From: Phytophthora hibernalis | Lineage: Eukaryota > Oomycota > Peronosporomycetes > Peronosporales > Peronosporaceae | Assembly: GCA_012656075.1 (NCBI GenBank) | Contig: JAAKBF010000053.1 | Coordinates: 620,001-684,000 of the forward strand | Reading direction: 5' to 3' | DNA length: 64,000 nt | Part shown: piece after piece, positions 1 through 11,687 of the stretch | How positions within the stretch are numbered: the first letter of the stretch is position 1 | Layout: every line of letters starts with the position of its first letter | Position numbers and translations under genes: made by a program | Notes under the pieces: model-generated | The model's database searches: none | What the model saw: only the letters and a program-made list of their open reading frames with translations | Told to the model about the DNA's origin: nothing

Positions 1-303
1 TTCAGACAACAACGTTAATAATGGCAGGAGCAAAATGACTTCACTAACGATCAATAGCGACTGAGAGACGTTGCTTTGATGTTCCTAAACGTACATGTAT
101 GCTTGCTGCGTACATGTACGCTTGTTGTGGCCTCGAAACCCGCTGGGGAGCTGTTCGGAGCCATTCATATTGATTAAAAATCAAAACACCTAATGACATC
201 ATGAACTTGGCTTCCTACACGTTGTGACACAGGTTTCTACCTCAACACATACTGTCACTACCGACAAATTCTACATACACCTATTGACGCAAGTTATCTG
301 CTT
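1..303. other. Intergenic, nothing recognised
   Basis: No open frame or repeat structure I can assign. A short near-duplicate word (gtacatgtatgcttg / gtacatgtacgcttg, about 90–125) is the only local pattern. Confidence 0.5.
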
Positions 304-369
304 TTGACAAAACGTTTCAGACGCATACACCTTTTGACGTTTTGCCTTTTAAAACAGTATCCGATGCCG

Positions 370-1643
370 ATGGCGTCACTGCCGCTGCCGCTCTTCTCGC
401 ATGTGCTGGAGTTCGCGGTGCATAACTTCTCGCAGGATTTATCCCCCGCCGAGCGCTTACTATCTCCAACATGCCTCAAGAACGTCGGGTTGGTGTCTAA
501 AAAGCTGGTTACACGCATTGCTGCAGCTCATGGCGCAGTTTAAACAGGAAACGATGGAGATCCACCTGAAATACGCCACTAGCGCCGAAATTATGACCAT
601 GCGCCGTGAAATTCTGCTGCGAGGGTGAAATGTCCGCGACTTCCGCGTGAACATCTGAAAATCCGGCAGCTACTTTGGATATTCGCACTTTGTGATTCCG
701 ACCAAGGAGACGGAGCTCTTGATCTTGGACTGGAAATTGTTCTGGGACACATTGTTTGTGCTTTTACCAGGGCTCCGACTACTGGATCTGAAGCTGGTGC
801 CATTTTTTAGGGAGCGGCCATCTACCGCCAATTTTGGCTGCGGCGGGAAGTTCTGCCTGCAGATGGAAATTTTGGTTCTGCCTCGGAAATTCAAACTGGA
901 GGTGGTCGCTAAAGGGGCGAGGAGTAAGAACATGCTTATAGCAATTTACAGCTCATTGGAACAGTGGTACTTGAAAGGTAGTCATGGAGGATTGAGACAG
1001 TTGACGCTGCCCACGAGGATCGATGTTGAGCGGTTCCGTTCCAGTACGGAATTTGTCGAGAGTGTGACGCAGTTTTGTCCGAACATCGAGCATTTGAACG
1101 GAATGGAGCGCGTCATGCGTGATTATGAGGAGATTAGGTGCGAGGATCAGTGGATGATCTCGTTAGATACATGGGAGAAATTCAGCGCCAAGTGTGTGGG
1201 GCTGCGAGAGTTTCAATGGGCCGTGGTGTCGTTCGCAGACCCGTTTTTCAGAGGGTTTGGCGCATATCCCAAGCCGCAGCTACGAACACTTCGTCTTGGA
1301 CCAAACCTGCTGTGGAATTGGAAAGAGTACTTTAAAGTCTGCGGCGAAGAAACGGTGGCGGCCTGCAAGCGCTGCTATGGGCGGCGAGCTCAGAACCTTG
1401 ACATGATCTTTAAGGCTTGCCCGGCATTTACGAGCATTACTATCAACGTTGAGTTTAAAGGACGCTCTAGCGTTCACTTTGACATTGACGCCTTTGGTGA
1501 CGTGTTTTGGCAGTCTGTAGCTGGCCAATCTCAAGTATTTGTACGCAGTGGAGACGCATCTCGCTGTAATGTGCACAGCTAATGGGATTTTCGAGTACTT
1601 GTGTCTTGTGTTGGCGTCAGACACTACCAATGGCGACTGGTAA
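370..1643 (+). pseudogene. F-box/LRR-like family protein, copy A (decayed)
   Basis: The start MASLPLPLFSHVLEF resembles an F-box helix and is followed by degenerate leucine-rich segments (LVLPRKF, LRQLTLPTR, CPNIEHLNG, DQWMISLDTWEKF, FADPFF, PKPQLRTLRL). The same protein family occurs three more times in this window (18.7–20.6, 20.8–28.5 and 35.5–36.5 kb). Relative to copy B it has an extra A near 500, in-frame TGA codons at 626–628 and 656–658, and a frame change near 1530, after which the family frame runs on to a TAA at 1641–1643. The second TGA is shared with copy C, so it predates their duplication. The family has F-box-like adaptors of SCF ubiquitin ligases as its nearest known type, but I infer this from layout only. 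The ATG at 370 matches the start of copy C; a second ATG lies 6 nt upstream. Confidence 0.6.
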
Positions 1644-2514
1644 GAATTAACTCTTAGTTCGGGTGGTCAAGAGAAGGGCAACTCAGGGCCGCCGTCATTC
1701 TATAAAGAAATAGCGACACTGCTGTGACTTTTGTCTGAAACGAGTGAGGTATCCTTCGGAGCAGTTTCGAACAAACAGAAATTCGAGGTAGGGGTGAGCC
1801 GTGTACGCGTACAGTATAGCTAACTGTACATGTTTTTTACAGTTAGTGTGTAGTAAAAATCATAAACATGTCAGTGGCCGCAAATCAAGGTAAAATTGAG
1901 AAGTTCTGTAGCCTCCATAATTTGTTTTAGAGACTCGGAACTCAGCAAACTGAATAGTTTCCTGCTCGTTCGTGATTAGAAAAACATTACACCTTTTCAA
2001 CTTCTGTTAGTATTACGGTTGAGAACCTTGTTCTATCCGAGAACAAGTCAGGCCTGTGAGATATCCGATCTCTAGGCCTCAATAGTCGATGTAGTCTTAA
2101 CCCAAGACTTGTGACCTCTGTTGCTAAACGTAAACTGTATTCTTGTTCTTATCTGCAGGCCAAGCCGCCTTCGGTGTAATGTATAAGCTTCACTATCTAG
2201 CATAGTGAAGCTAAGTTATCCAACCAGTGGTTGTGAAGCTGTCTACTGATATCTAATCACTATCCAGTACAGAGTACTGTTTTAGGGAGAGGAAGGTGGG
2301 TACACCGTAACCTCCATGTAACCCCGTTACAAAAGCCCCCAAAATAAGATATTTATGTGGACCACATCCAACTAGCAGTACTTTATTTCTGCACCAGTCA
2401 TCTCGACGGGTCTGCCATGGCCATTCACCTCGCTTTAGCATCTCACCTTGAGCCCCACAACTCACTTTAGAACAAGCATCAAGTCTAGCAAGCGCTCCCG
2501 CCCATCTCTCCACC
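1644..2514. other. Non-coding; probable 5' part of hAT element
   Basis: No convincing gene. A hairpin with 11-bp arms (AGCTTCACTAT / ATAGTGAAGCT, loop ctagc) sits at about 2187–2213. Because it lies just upstream of the transposase start it may belong to the hAT element's 5' region, but I cannot define a terminal repeat. Confidence 0.35.
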
Positions 2515-3447
2515 ATGACCGACAACCTCCTCGCAGCTGCCTCTCTGCAGCCCACCTTCTCGCCCAGGCAGATTGCCCGGTTCTTCTTCAAGCCCTGCCT
2601 GGACGAGGAGGGAGATAGCACGGGGTACTACCAATGCAAGGTTTGCAGCAAGTGCCGCGAGCACACACCCAAGACTGGGTACACCAATCTGGTGTCCCAT
2701 GACAAGGTAACCCACCCGACCTTTGAGGCTGACATGCGTGACGCCACCGTCGCGGCCACCGGCACACTGGTGCCGTGGGTGAGCCAGAAAGCATCGAACC
2801 GGTGTGCCTGGCTCAGGTGGGTCGTCACTGGCAACCTTCCCCTTTCCTTTTGCGAATCCAAGGAAACACGCCGGTAATTATTTTCGTGGTTAATTTTGAG
2901 TGATTTCTTGTGCCTAATTATTTGTGACTGCTGGCCAGGTACACGAGCCTTGACCCATATCAGTGACCACCTTGACCTCTCTCATGGAGGCAGTGGCGTA
3001 GGCGGTGGAGAAGGTCATTGGCAACGAGATGCCTGAGCAGTATGGCCTCATCCTGGACGGGTGGACGCACGGAACGGAACACTATCTGGCTGTTTTCGGC
3101 TGCTACGTGACGGAAGCTGGGACATAGTACCAGCTTCTGTCACTTGCGCCAGTGATGGACGAGCCGGATGACCAACAGAGTGCCGAGGGTCTTATGGCGG
3201 CTATCATGCGATTTCTACCATTTTTTGGTAAATCTATTGCTGGCTGTCGTTTTTTGTCGGTGACAACTGCGCTGTCAACAAGCGGCTCGCCAATCTGCTC
3301 AGCGTGCCACTTGTCGGTTGTGCAAGTCACCGACTGAACTTGGCTGTGCGGGAGTACCTGGCACCTTACAAAGACTTGCTGGAAGAGATGCAGCATCTGG
3401 CGCGGAAGCTGAGAAAACTCAAGCAAGCGGCTAAGTTGCGGTACGTG

Positions 3448-3526
3448 CTATTTACGGTTTATATATATATATGGCTATTTACGGTTTATATATATATATC
3501 TGGCTATTTACGGTTTGTATATTTGG
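3448..3526. repeat. AT-rich tandem repeat, three ~27-nt units
   Basis: Three consecutive units begin ctatttacggttt (3448, 3475, 3504); the first two continue with a (ta)n run and the third is shortened. They lie at the left edge of the non-coding insert in the hAT transposase. Confidence 0.8.
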
Positions 3527-3577
3527 ACTAAATTTTGAGACTAAATGGTGATTTATTTTCGTCTCCGAAAATAGTGC

Positions 3578-4242
3578 TACCGTGTAATGCTTCTTTGATC
3601 CGACACCAAATCTTCGAATAGGTGTAGGGCAAGTGAGCGTTGGCAAGCTTGCAATCTTCGTACGATATGATTGTCAAAAATCTGTTTTAAAGAAAAACTC
3701 GTCAAAATGAAAATTGGTTGGCATAATCGCGTTCTGGAGGGAAGGGGTACATGCCTATCCTACAAGCGAACGCCGAGCCCATGTAGAACTTCGCTAACAT
3801 TGCTGACATGTTGTTCTTGGGTAATTGCTATTAATAGCACAGTCCGGCAGGGTTCGGTGCGGAGCTTGAGCTGCCTTACAAGGGCTCCTTTTCCCCAGGG
3901 GCGGCCAATTATGATGAGAACCCAGGGTTTCCCGTCACTAAGGTTGCCCTGCTCCGCTATTCAGCTCCACAACCGCTCCTTTTGGTAGAACATCGCATCG
4001 AGCGTGTTGCGAAGAAGCGGCAGCATCTAATTGGGACGGTGACGGCCTTCCTGGTCACGGAGCAAGTTGTGCACTTGCAAGAGTGCAGTGAATGGCGGTG
4101 ACATCCGTAATATTGGTACACTCGTGGTACAGTCGGATAAAAGAAGTAGTTTTCACTAGTGCAATTTGCTGTGATTTAATTTTTGGCTGCTGGGCGTTGT
4201 CGGATATAAGATGTTGTCGGATCAAAGAAGTATTATACGGTA
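3578..4242. mobile_element. Non-autonomous TIR element nested in hAT
   Basis: The left end (3578–3607, taccgtgtaatgcttctttg…) and the right end (4213–4242) are inverted repeats matching at about 27 of 30 positions. The right side also carries subterminal copies of the tcggat/aaagaag word near 4125 and 4200. No transposase is encoded in the 665 bp. It lies within the interval where hAT coding homology is interrupted. I cannot fix the target duplication, so the superfamily is open. Confidence 0.7.
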
Positions 4243-4992
4243 AGGCCCCATTGGTTGCTGTGCTGCGTCAGGACACGCGGTGGTCGTCCTCATTTTCGAT
4301 GCTTAAACGCAATTTTAAGCTGCGCGAGTTCATTTCTGCCGACGACGAGGAACTGGCCGACTTTCTCCCTCACGCGCGACCCACCGCAAGCTGGAGGCGC
4401 TGTTCGTGATCCTGCGAGACGTGCAGTCTGTATCCAATCGCCTCCAGGCAAAGGACCTGACGCTCCTAGATGCGCGTATCCTATTTGACGCCCTTCTGGA
4501 CGTTCGGCCGACATTCGTCAGTTATCTCGGTACGCAACTTGATGCAGATTGTTTGTTTTGGGATATTATGCAACTACCGTGTTGTGTTATGTAAAAGCGC
4601 CTGATGCAGATATTGTCCACTCCGCTGCTTTTGAGCAGGCTGTGGTCAAGGTTCTCGAAGGACTGACAGTATCGCTGACGAGCGCGGAAGAGGCTGCGCT
4701 CGATCCTTTCTTGCGTGCGCGTGCAACCATGTCAGAGCCAGCGTCAGCGAGTTCGGAAGGCTTTGCGGAACGCACGCTCAAGCGTCGCAAGGTTTCTTCA
4801 GAAAAGACCTCCTATATGCTGCTCGAGGCCCTCCCGCCCACTTCAAATATTGTGGACAGGCTGTTCAGTGTGGCTCGAGCAGTATTGCGCAACGAACGCC
4901 GTCGTCTCTCGTCATTGACGCTGGAAATGATCTTGTTTTTACAGATCAACAGCACGCGTTGGGATGTAGCGACTGTCGAGAGCTGCTTGTAG

Positions 4993-5626
4993 ATCGCTAC
5001 GTGTGAAGAAGGTTGCAATAATGTATTGCTTCGCTACCGAGTGTTCTATTATTTATTTCCGCTCCTACAGGCATGCAGACAATGATGTATTTCTTTGCTT
5101 CTCCATCAGTAGTTATATATCGAATAATGGGATGCGTGGTTGCAGCAGTAATTTACACTCGTCCCAAATTACTGGTTACTGCAGTAATTTGACCAGTAGT
5201 TCGCCAGTAACCAGTAGCGCACCAGTAATTTCAGCAAACTACTGTCAATCCCTGCGTACAGCACTACTGGCTGTGGAGTCTGCAAGTGCAACTTCGACGA
5301 GTTAACTTTTCAATTCCGCGAAAGCAAATGATTGTTTTACAACAACGAAGGCAGTAGTTTCGATTGCTGTGAGCCCCCTCTGGTGAAATACTGACTCACG
5401 CAGACGTACGCAAAAGACAAGCTCAACAGCAACGACAAGACATTGATCAGATTATGCAGCGAGTTTGACAGCCAGCTCACAAAATATTTACAAATTCGAA
5501 GTACATGTAGCTTTATCCTCAAAAACTACCGGTAATGAGAAAATGACTCGCAACTGCCATTTTTGCCACAACCAAGTTTTATGCCACATTTTCAAACTCC
5601 ATAAATTAACATACAAACCCCAAGTA
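4993..5626. other. Non-coding; hAT 3' subterminal repeats
   Basis: Just downstream of the hAT C-terminus, 5140–5240 is packed with attactg/cagtaa words in both orientations, including tactgcagtaat and agttcgccagta. A similar array occurs at about 47,770–47,880 beside the second hAT fragment. Such clustered motifs are typical of hAT ends. The rest has no gene I can support. Confidence 0.5.
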
Positions 5627-5630
5627 CACA

Positions 5631-5638
5631 TTCACTTC
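5631..5638 (+). promoter_or_regulatory. Oomycete-type initiator before TPI
   Basis: TTCACTTC matches the oomycete initiator consensus YTCANTYY and lies about 75 bp before the TPI start codon, a usual distance in this group. The assignment rests on a short motif only. Confidence 0.4.
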
Positions 5639-5708
5639 AACTTGCGTTGACGTCAACAGCCACACAATCCCGTATCACAACCGCTTTTGCAGTCTTTACG
5701 TCTCGCCA

Positions 5709-6522
5709 ATGGCTCGCAAGTTCCTCATCGGCGGCAACTGGAAATGCGTGCGTCCACTGCTCCACTCGTCCAATACTCAACGCTAACGATGCAATTGCTT
5801 CTCTTCGTAGAACGGCACCAAGAGCGCCGTGCGTGAGCTCGTGACAATCCTCAACACGGCGGCAGTGGACCCTTCTCAAGTGGACGTCGTGGTGGCACCT
5901 CCCTCACTGCACTTGGACCTCGTCCGGCAACTTCTGCAGAAGAATATCGCAGTCTGTGCTCAAAACGTGAGTCTCACGGGTCTTGGCGCCTTCACGGGCG
6001 AGATCGCGGCCGAGCAGCTCGTCGACTTTGGTCTCACGTGGACCATCACGGGCCACTCGGAGAGACGCGCGTACTACGGCGAGACGGACGAGATCGTGGC
6101 CAAGAAGACCAAGCGGGCTCTGGAGCTGGGACTACAGGTGATCTTTTGCATTGGGAGACGCTGGAGCAGCGCAAGGCGAACCAGATGCTGGATGTGCTGA
6201 CGCGGCAGACCAAGGCACTGGCGGCGAACATAAGTGAGAAGGAGTGGAGCGCGTGGTGATTGCGTACGAGCCGGTGTGGGCGATTGGCACGGGCGTCGTG
6301 GCCACCCCGGCGCAAGCTCAAGAAGCGCACCAGAAGCTCCGAAAGTGGATTGCGGCCAACGTGTCGGTTGCTGTGGCGAACGGTGTGCGGATCATTTACG
6401 GAGGCTCGGTAAATGGCAACAACTGCAGCGAACTCATTGCACTGGATGACGTGGACGGGTTCCTGGTGGGTGGAGCGTCGCTCAAGCCAGAGTTCGACAC
6501 CATTATTCGGAGTGCTCTTTGA
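5709..6522 (+). CDS. TPI: Triosephosphate isomerase
   Basis: Glycolytic enzyme interconverting dihydroxyacetone phosphate and glyceraldehyde 3-phosphate. Exon 1 (5709–5747) encodes MARKFLIGGNWKC with the catalytic lysine; a 63-nt GT–AG intron (5748–5810) follows, and exon 2 starts NGTKSAV. The electrophilic histidine is in TGHSERR (about 6050), the catalytic glutamate in AYEPVWAIGTG (about 6268), and the phosphate-binding loops are GGSV and GGASL near the C-terminus. The coding length fits the family's ~250 residues. Two single-base losses shift the frame, in the G run at 6153–6155 and at about 6246, each abolishing the C-terminal half as read. TPI is essential and everything else is intact, so I treat these as sequence errors. 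The next gene (TTLL) starts 273 bp downstream on the same strand. Confidence 0.95.
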
Positions 6523-6795
6523 GAGGCAGTGTTTAGTTGCAACCGTTGCATTGAAATCGTAGCCTCACTTTTGAACTTGTTTTGTGAGCAAGAAGTGTAA
6601 TCGCTGCTTCTCGTATTTTTAGTGATGAAGAGTGCGTGTAGAGAATTGTGGTTTCTCTCATGAGAGCTGCCCGCAAATAGATGTGCAGTGTGAATGCTCC
6701 ACAGCTCACTCTTGACTGGGACGTCGCAGTGTTAGACTGAAAGCCTTCTTTGTCTCGACAGCAACGAAACCTGGAAGTTCAAAACCTGTTTTGAA

Positions 6796-8827
6796 ATGGA
6801 GAGCAAACGCACCTCAAAGCGAAAGGCCAAGAGAGTACAAGTGAACCTGACCTTATGCAGGTATGAGGTGGTCCGTCGTGTGGCTCGAGCCCGTGGGTGG
6901 AAGCTCGTGACGGACGAAAAACCCGAAGGCAAGCCGTCAGTGTGCAATATCCATTGGATCGACGTGCCAGACATCCTCCCAACGTTCAAGACGTTGTTGC
7001 CGTACCAGAAAGTGAACCATCTCCCAGGAATGGCCAACCTGGCATGCAAGTCCAAGCTCGCCCGAAACCTCGAGCGGATGAAGAAACTGTTTCCTAGCGA
7101 ATACGACTTCGTTCCCCGGACGTGGATTCTGCCGTTTGACCAGTACGACTTCCAGCAAAACTTTAACTCGGAAGGAGAAAGCCCACGCACGTTCATCGTA
7201 AAGCCTGATCACATGTGTCAAGGACGCGGGGTATTCCTCACGCGCAAATTATCTCAGATTCCGCGTGGAGACGTGCTAGTTGCTCAGCAGTATGTAGCGC
7301 GTCCACTGCTGATTGACGGCAAAAGTTTGACTTACGCATTTACGTACTGATAACATCGTGCTCTCCATTGCGCGTCTACATTTTCAAAGATGGTTTGGTT
7401 CGCATGTGCACGGCCGACTACGTGACTCCAAATGCCGATAACCTGGAGCACCGATTCATGCACCTTACCAATTACGCCGTGAACAAGCACTCGAACAACT
7501 TTGAAGTGAACAAAGGGGATGACGCCGACGGCAAAGGCAGCAAGCGCTCACTGCGATGGTTTCTCGCGTGGTTGAAAGAGATATTTCCCGCTGACCGTGT
7601 TGACACGCTATGGGAGCAGATTGGTGATATCTGCCTCAAGACAATCCTCTCTGTGCAACCCACTCTCGCTCAAGAGTATCGATCCACATTTGCGAAATAT
7701 GCACGACGCACAAATGCAGCTTCACGACCGGGGCCTCAGACCAGTGATGCCAACAATAATTTGGGCGACGATAACGGCAGCAAGAGCGCTCGCCCCGTCA
7801 GTGCTTCTGAAAGTGTTAGTAGCAACGATGAGGCAGCGCTGCTGGTGATGATCCGGCCGAGTCCGCTTCCACCTCGGCTCCATCTTCTTCTTCGTGCTGT
7901 TTCTCTCTGCTAGGAATGGACGTTCTAGTGGATGAACAACTGAAGCCATGGCTGCTGGAGGTCAACCATTTACCCAGCTTTGGTTGTGACTCGCCTGTGG
8001 ACTGGAACGTCAAGGAACCGCTCATTTCTCAAACCTTCGACTTGTTGAATATCTCTACATCTGATAAGGAGAGATACGAAAGGGAGCAGTTCAGCGCACT
8101 TCAGCAAAGGCTCTACAGAGGAGCTTCATTGTCAACATCAAATTATGCTGCACCAAGCGACAATCAGCGCGCCGAGCTCCCGCCATTGATCCCACCATCA
8201 CCACGAACGAGTGCCACTGAAGAAACTTGTGAATCTGATAAATTGACGCAGCTTCCATTGACCACAAGCCAGCTTCGTGTAGCACTGACCAATTACTACG
8301 GACACTTTAACTCGAATCGACTAAGGCACCTTGACAAAATCGTGACCAAATACGCAGACAATCAGGAGGAACTTAGTCGCAGCCTCCACCAGAAATACGG
8401 AAAGCGCATCGACGACTTTGCACCCCGCGATTCTGTTATCGCTAATAGTCAACAACAAGCTGAACCCGATACAGTAGACGATGACGACGAGCATCTGATT
8501 GATTTTGTTCGCATCTATCCACCTCCGTTGAATGCACAGCAGAGCTCCAAATACCGTAAAATGTTGGCCGCGTCGCAGCAGTATATTGATGAGCTACAGT
8601 TGAGGTTCTCGGCACCACTGCAGCATCGACGGCCAGAAACAGACAGCAACGGTGTGGCGCTACCACCACTAAAAGGGGCTCAGAAAAAGAACTTGGCCGA
8701 GACTGCTTCGGCTTTTCAGGGACTGACAAAGCCCAGTGGCTATCAGCGGCAGCTGATAAAAACCGCTAGTCGTTCCAGGTCCGATGCAAGTAGCAGCAGC
8801 ACATCGGTTGATGCTAGGCCACTCTAG
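6796..8827 (+). CDS. Tubulin-tyrosine-ligase-like (TTLL) enzyme
   Basis: ATP-grasp ligase that would add tyrosine or glutamate/glycine residues to tubulin tails in microtubules or axonemes. Family signatures in order: IHWIDVPDI and KVNHLPGMANLACKSKLARN (nucleotide and tubulin region), FIVKPDHMCQGRGVFL (ATP-binding lysine loop, about residue 133), VAQQYVARPLLIDG, then VYIFKDGLVR, HLTNYAVNKHS, and LKPWLLEVNHLPSFGCDSP (Mg-binding E-x-N). Single-base losses at about 7324 (A run) and 7845 (G pair) shift the frame; the intervening protein aligns with the family, so the gene is probably intact in the organism. A low-complexity Ser/Asn spacer sits near 7730–7900. After the catalytic core comes a ~220-residue tail of unknown function. 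The stop at 8827 is provisional: an open frame (8814–8993, LSIKPPTPPEP…) suggests the true end may lie further on. Which TTLL subfamily cannot be told from sequence reading alone. Confidence 0.85.
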
Positions 8828-9079
8828 CCAGAAGCTTTCCATTAAACCGCCGACCCCGCCCGAACCTCTTCCATCGCGGTCAGGCACCCCAGTGAATTAC
8901 GGTCTTCAGTATCGTGAACGGCTCACCACACATAAGAACAAGCCGACAGTGGCAGTCTCTCAGGTTTCTTTCTGCTTCAACGGGCCGTTTTGAGAATATT
9001 CACCACCCCGACGCAATATGGGCTGCTCGTTAGTGTCATATCTACTTAACGTATTCATTTTCCAAATCTCAGCATCGAC

Positions 9080-11541
9080 TTAATCAATCTCGATAACCTC
9101 AGGCGATCGTTTTCTTTTCTTCGATGGCTTCGCATGAAGTGTACTCTCTGAAGTTTCAGTTGCAGTCATGAGGCAGCGAGGAAGTTGGATTTGAAATCGA
9201 TCCTTCTTCAGATGCTGAGCTCGATGCCCAGGGACCAGATAGCAAATTGTGTTGTATGCCGTGTAACTGATTTCGGGTTGAAGCACATTGCTACACATAC
9301 GCGTACATTGAACGTGTTAGTACTTGAAAATCTCCTTCACTGTTCCTTCTCGATATGTACCCCAGCAGGAGGTTGATGACAAGGCTGTCGCACACGGCTC
9401 GCGACATTGAAGCTATCGTAGGAGCTAGGTCTGTCCATTGCTGAGCAAATTTCCTGGACTTGTACTCATCGATAAGCTGTTTGAGCGTCAGACGCCTCTC
9501 CCTGTAAAACATTAACTCCCCCATGGTGAGTCTTGGCCTTCACAGCCATAACGAATTACTTACATCCTCTTAGCTTCCTCGGTAATTGAAATGAGAGCTT
9601 TTGAGTGTTCAGACAAGTCGATCGTGTTTTCAGTATCAGTATCACGCTTGCAATTATCACACGCCCCTTCACATATCGCTGCGGATTCAGATATCTCGCT
9701 GAAGGAAAAAAACGAAATAACAATGAGCTCACCAGCAGCGCACTACACATGTACTTACTTCAACAGTTAGATCAAGATGCACGCAATACGAACCCGAAAT
9801 ATGCTGCCATCATGGATTGTCGACATTGTGAAAGTTCTTCACAGTACTTGATCATTGACCTCATGTTCTGCATCCCGCCGACTTCGGCCTGAACGATGTT
9901 ACAAACACGTAGCACATCCGATGGCTTATACATCAAGACGCAACGCGCAGGCTTGCCATCACGACCTGCACGTCCGGATTCTTGGTAGTAACCTTCAATT
10001 GACTAGAAATCCATACAGCGATAAGCGAAGACAATGACCAATTTATCATGTCGAACTGCGTACCTTCGAAAGCGTAAAATGGATAACAAAGCGCACGTCT
10101 GGCTTGTTGATGCCGAGGCCAAATGCAATGGTCGCCACCACGACTTGAAGTTTGTAGCGAAACCAGGACATATGTGTCTCCTCCTTGTCCTCCATGTACG
10201 CATGATAACATGCTGCACGAACATTCGCCTGTCGAAGCTGCTGTGCCACTTGCTCTGTTTCCTTTCTAGTGAGGCAGTATACAATACCCATATCACTGGA
10301 TGGAAACGACTTTACAAGACGGACCAGGACATCCATCGCTGTAGGATCTTTCACTGGTTTCTCCATGACCTGAATCAGATCAACAGTGATCATGGATATT
10401 TTCAATCGTAGCAAGCCTGCACTTTTATCGTTCGTACCTCGTAGTGGAGATTGTTTCTGAGGAAAGACGTCCGAAATGATACGCAATTCTGTATCTCAAG
10501 GATGGATTTCACGTCCGCAGCCAGACGTGGAGTGGCTGTCGCTGTCAGTGCTAAAATGGGTACTGTCGGGAACTGCCGCTTCAGTATGCCCAACTTCGAC
10601 TAGTCCTGTGGACACGAACATCTCTCTGTGAACATACATAATTTGCAGAATTTAATCCATCCTTCGGCTACGTACGCTCCGAAAATCGTGACCCCACTGG
10701 CTACAGCAGTGAGCTTCGTCAATGACAAACCGCTTGAGCCGTCCACTCTGATACGCCTTCTCAAACCTCGACATGAGGAGTTTGCTCTTGATCAGCTTTT
10801 CAGGAGTGATCAACAGTATCTTGAGTGCGCTATCCGAGGTCAGCAATGACTTGTAGATTGCCGAGGCTTCCGCACGAGACTGCTCCCCCGACAGTCGGCA
10901 CGCTGCTCCTTCACCAGCAATGTCATTAAACAGCATCACCTGCGTGCATACTTGGTTACCAATAAACTCAATCTCCACCCCCAAGAGTTTATCCAGTACC
11001 TGATCCTGGATGAGTGAGATCAGCGGTGAGATGACGACTGTGAAGCCAGCATTCTACCAGAAGCACACAAATATCCATGAGAAGTGCAACATTTCCACCA
11101 ACTGCAGACACTTTGTACCTCATCCAGTAGTGCTGGTAGCTGATAGCATAGGCTTTTGCCTCCTCCGGACCGCATGACCACGAACGCATCTTGCTTGGAC
11201 AGCGTCACGTTGATCACTTGTTCCTGCACCGACCGGAAACCAGGCAACTTGAACTAGCAGCGACCACAACGTCAGCACTAATAGTACGACCATACAGGTT
11301 CTGCACTTCTTACTGTGGCCGTCAGCAGCTTCTGGATCTGCTCCGTCCACGGGAACGTCGCCTTCCAGTCGGTGGCTGGCTTCTCCTCGGCTGCGTCCTC
11401 GTCGCCGATCTGCTCGCACTCCTGTAGCTCCTTCTTGCGGTCCAGCAGATCGCTCTGCCGCTGCAGCAACACGCCCAGGTCTTCTTCCACCTCTCGCAGC
11501 TCCTGCGCCACCTGCGCCAACTCTGCTTGAGGATCGATCAT
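9080..11541 (-). CDS. RecQ-family ATP-dependent DNA helicase (RECQL/RecQ1-like)
   Basis: 3'-to-5' DNA helicase for genome maintenance. It reads leftward from an ATG at 11541 with a coiled coil (LREVEEDLGVLLQRQSDLL), then FKLPGFRSVQEQVIN and Walker A MRSGGGKSLCYQLP (about 11160), VVISPLISLIQDQ, DEAH box DEAHCCSQWGHDF (about 10690), LALTATATPRL, GIVYCLTRKETEQVAQQL, VVVATIAFGLGINKPDVRFVIH, and motif VI YYQESGRAGRDGKPARC (about 9975). The C-terminal RQC-like part (LTLKQLIDEYKSRKFAQQ near 9470; YTAYNTICYLVPGHRAQHL near 9235) resembles RECQL1, and the tail ends in a basic KPSKKRKRSPEV, a likely nuclear signal. At least seven short introns interrupt the gene. I could not confidently find the four-cysteine zinc site. 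It starts 146 bp from the divergent cullin. Confidence 0.85.
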
Positions 11542-11687
11542 CAGGAGTGATGGTCTTTGAAGTCAGTTGCAGAATGAGGGAAACGTTTCCCCCTCAAGTT
11601 GCAACCGACCATTCCGCATCCAAGTACTGCAACTTGTATCGGATCTTGAAGCGGAGCGCCTGGAAGCAGCCGTAGAGGAAGGGGGAG
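11542..11687. promoter_or_regulatory. Shared divergent promoter, RecQ / cullin
   Basis: Only 146 bp separate the RecQ start (11541, minus) from the cullin start (11688, plus), so the two transcripts must initiate from overlapping sequence. No TATA box is evident. I infer a bidirectional promoter from spacing, not from a motif. Confidence 0.5.

Larger units (their letters stand above)
2515..4992 (+). pseudogene. hAT transposase with BED zinc finger, inactivated
   Basis: The N-terminus (2515–2877) carries a BED-type finger: CKVCSKC about 42 residues in, then SHDKVTH. Downstream frames hold the hAT catalytic region (LILDGWTHG near 3050; DNCAVNKRLANLLSV near 3270; CASHRLNLAVREYL near 3320) and the C-terminal hATC dimerisation domain (SNIVDRLFSVARAVLRNERR, then LTLEMILFLQIN) ending at 4992. 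Stops interrupt the frame near 2998 and 3125, so the element cannot make a full transposase. Coding homology breaks off at KLKQAAKLR (about 3440) and resumes at KAPLVAVLRQDTRW (about 4240); the intervening ~800 bp is AT-rich tandem sequence and a nested TIR element. A typical hAT transposase is 600–700 residues, which fits once the insert is removed. Confidence 0.8.

Noticed and set aside
6150..6250. Programmed frameshifting in TPI
   Set aside because: Two shifts of the same sign in a glycolytic gene, without slippery heptamers or downstream structure, and the same pattern in many unrelated genes, point to sequence error.
8784..8993. Certain 3' exon of the TTLL gene
   Set aside because: The frame is open and plausible, but I could find neither a convincing splice pair nor a one-base loss that joins it; left as a note in the gene entry.
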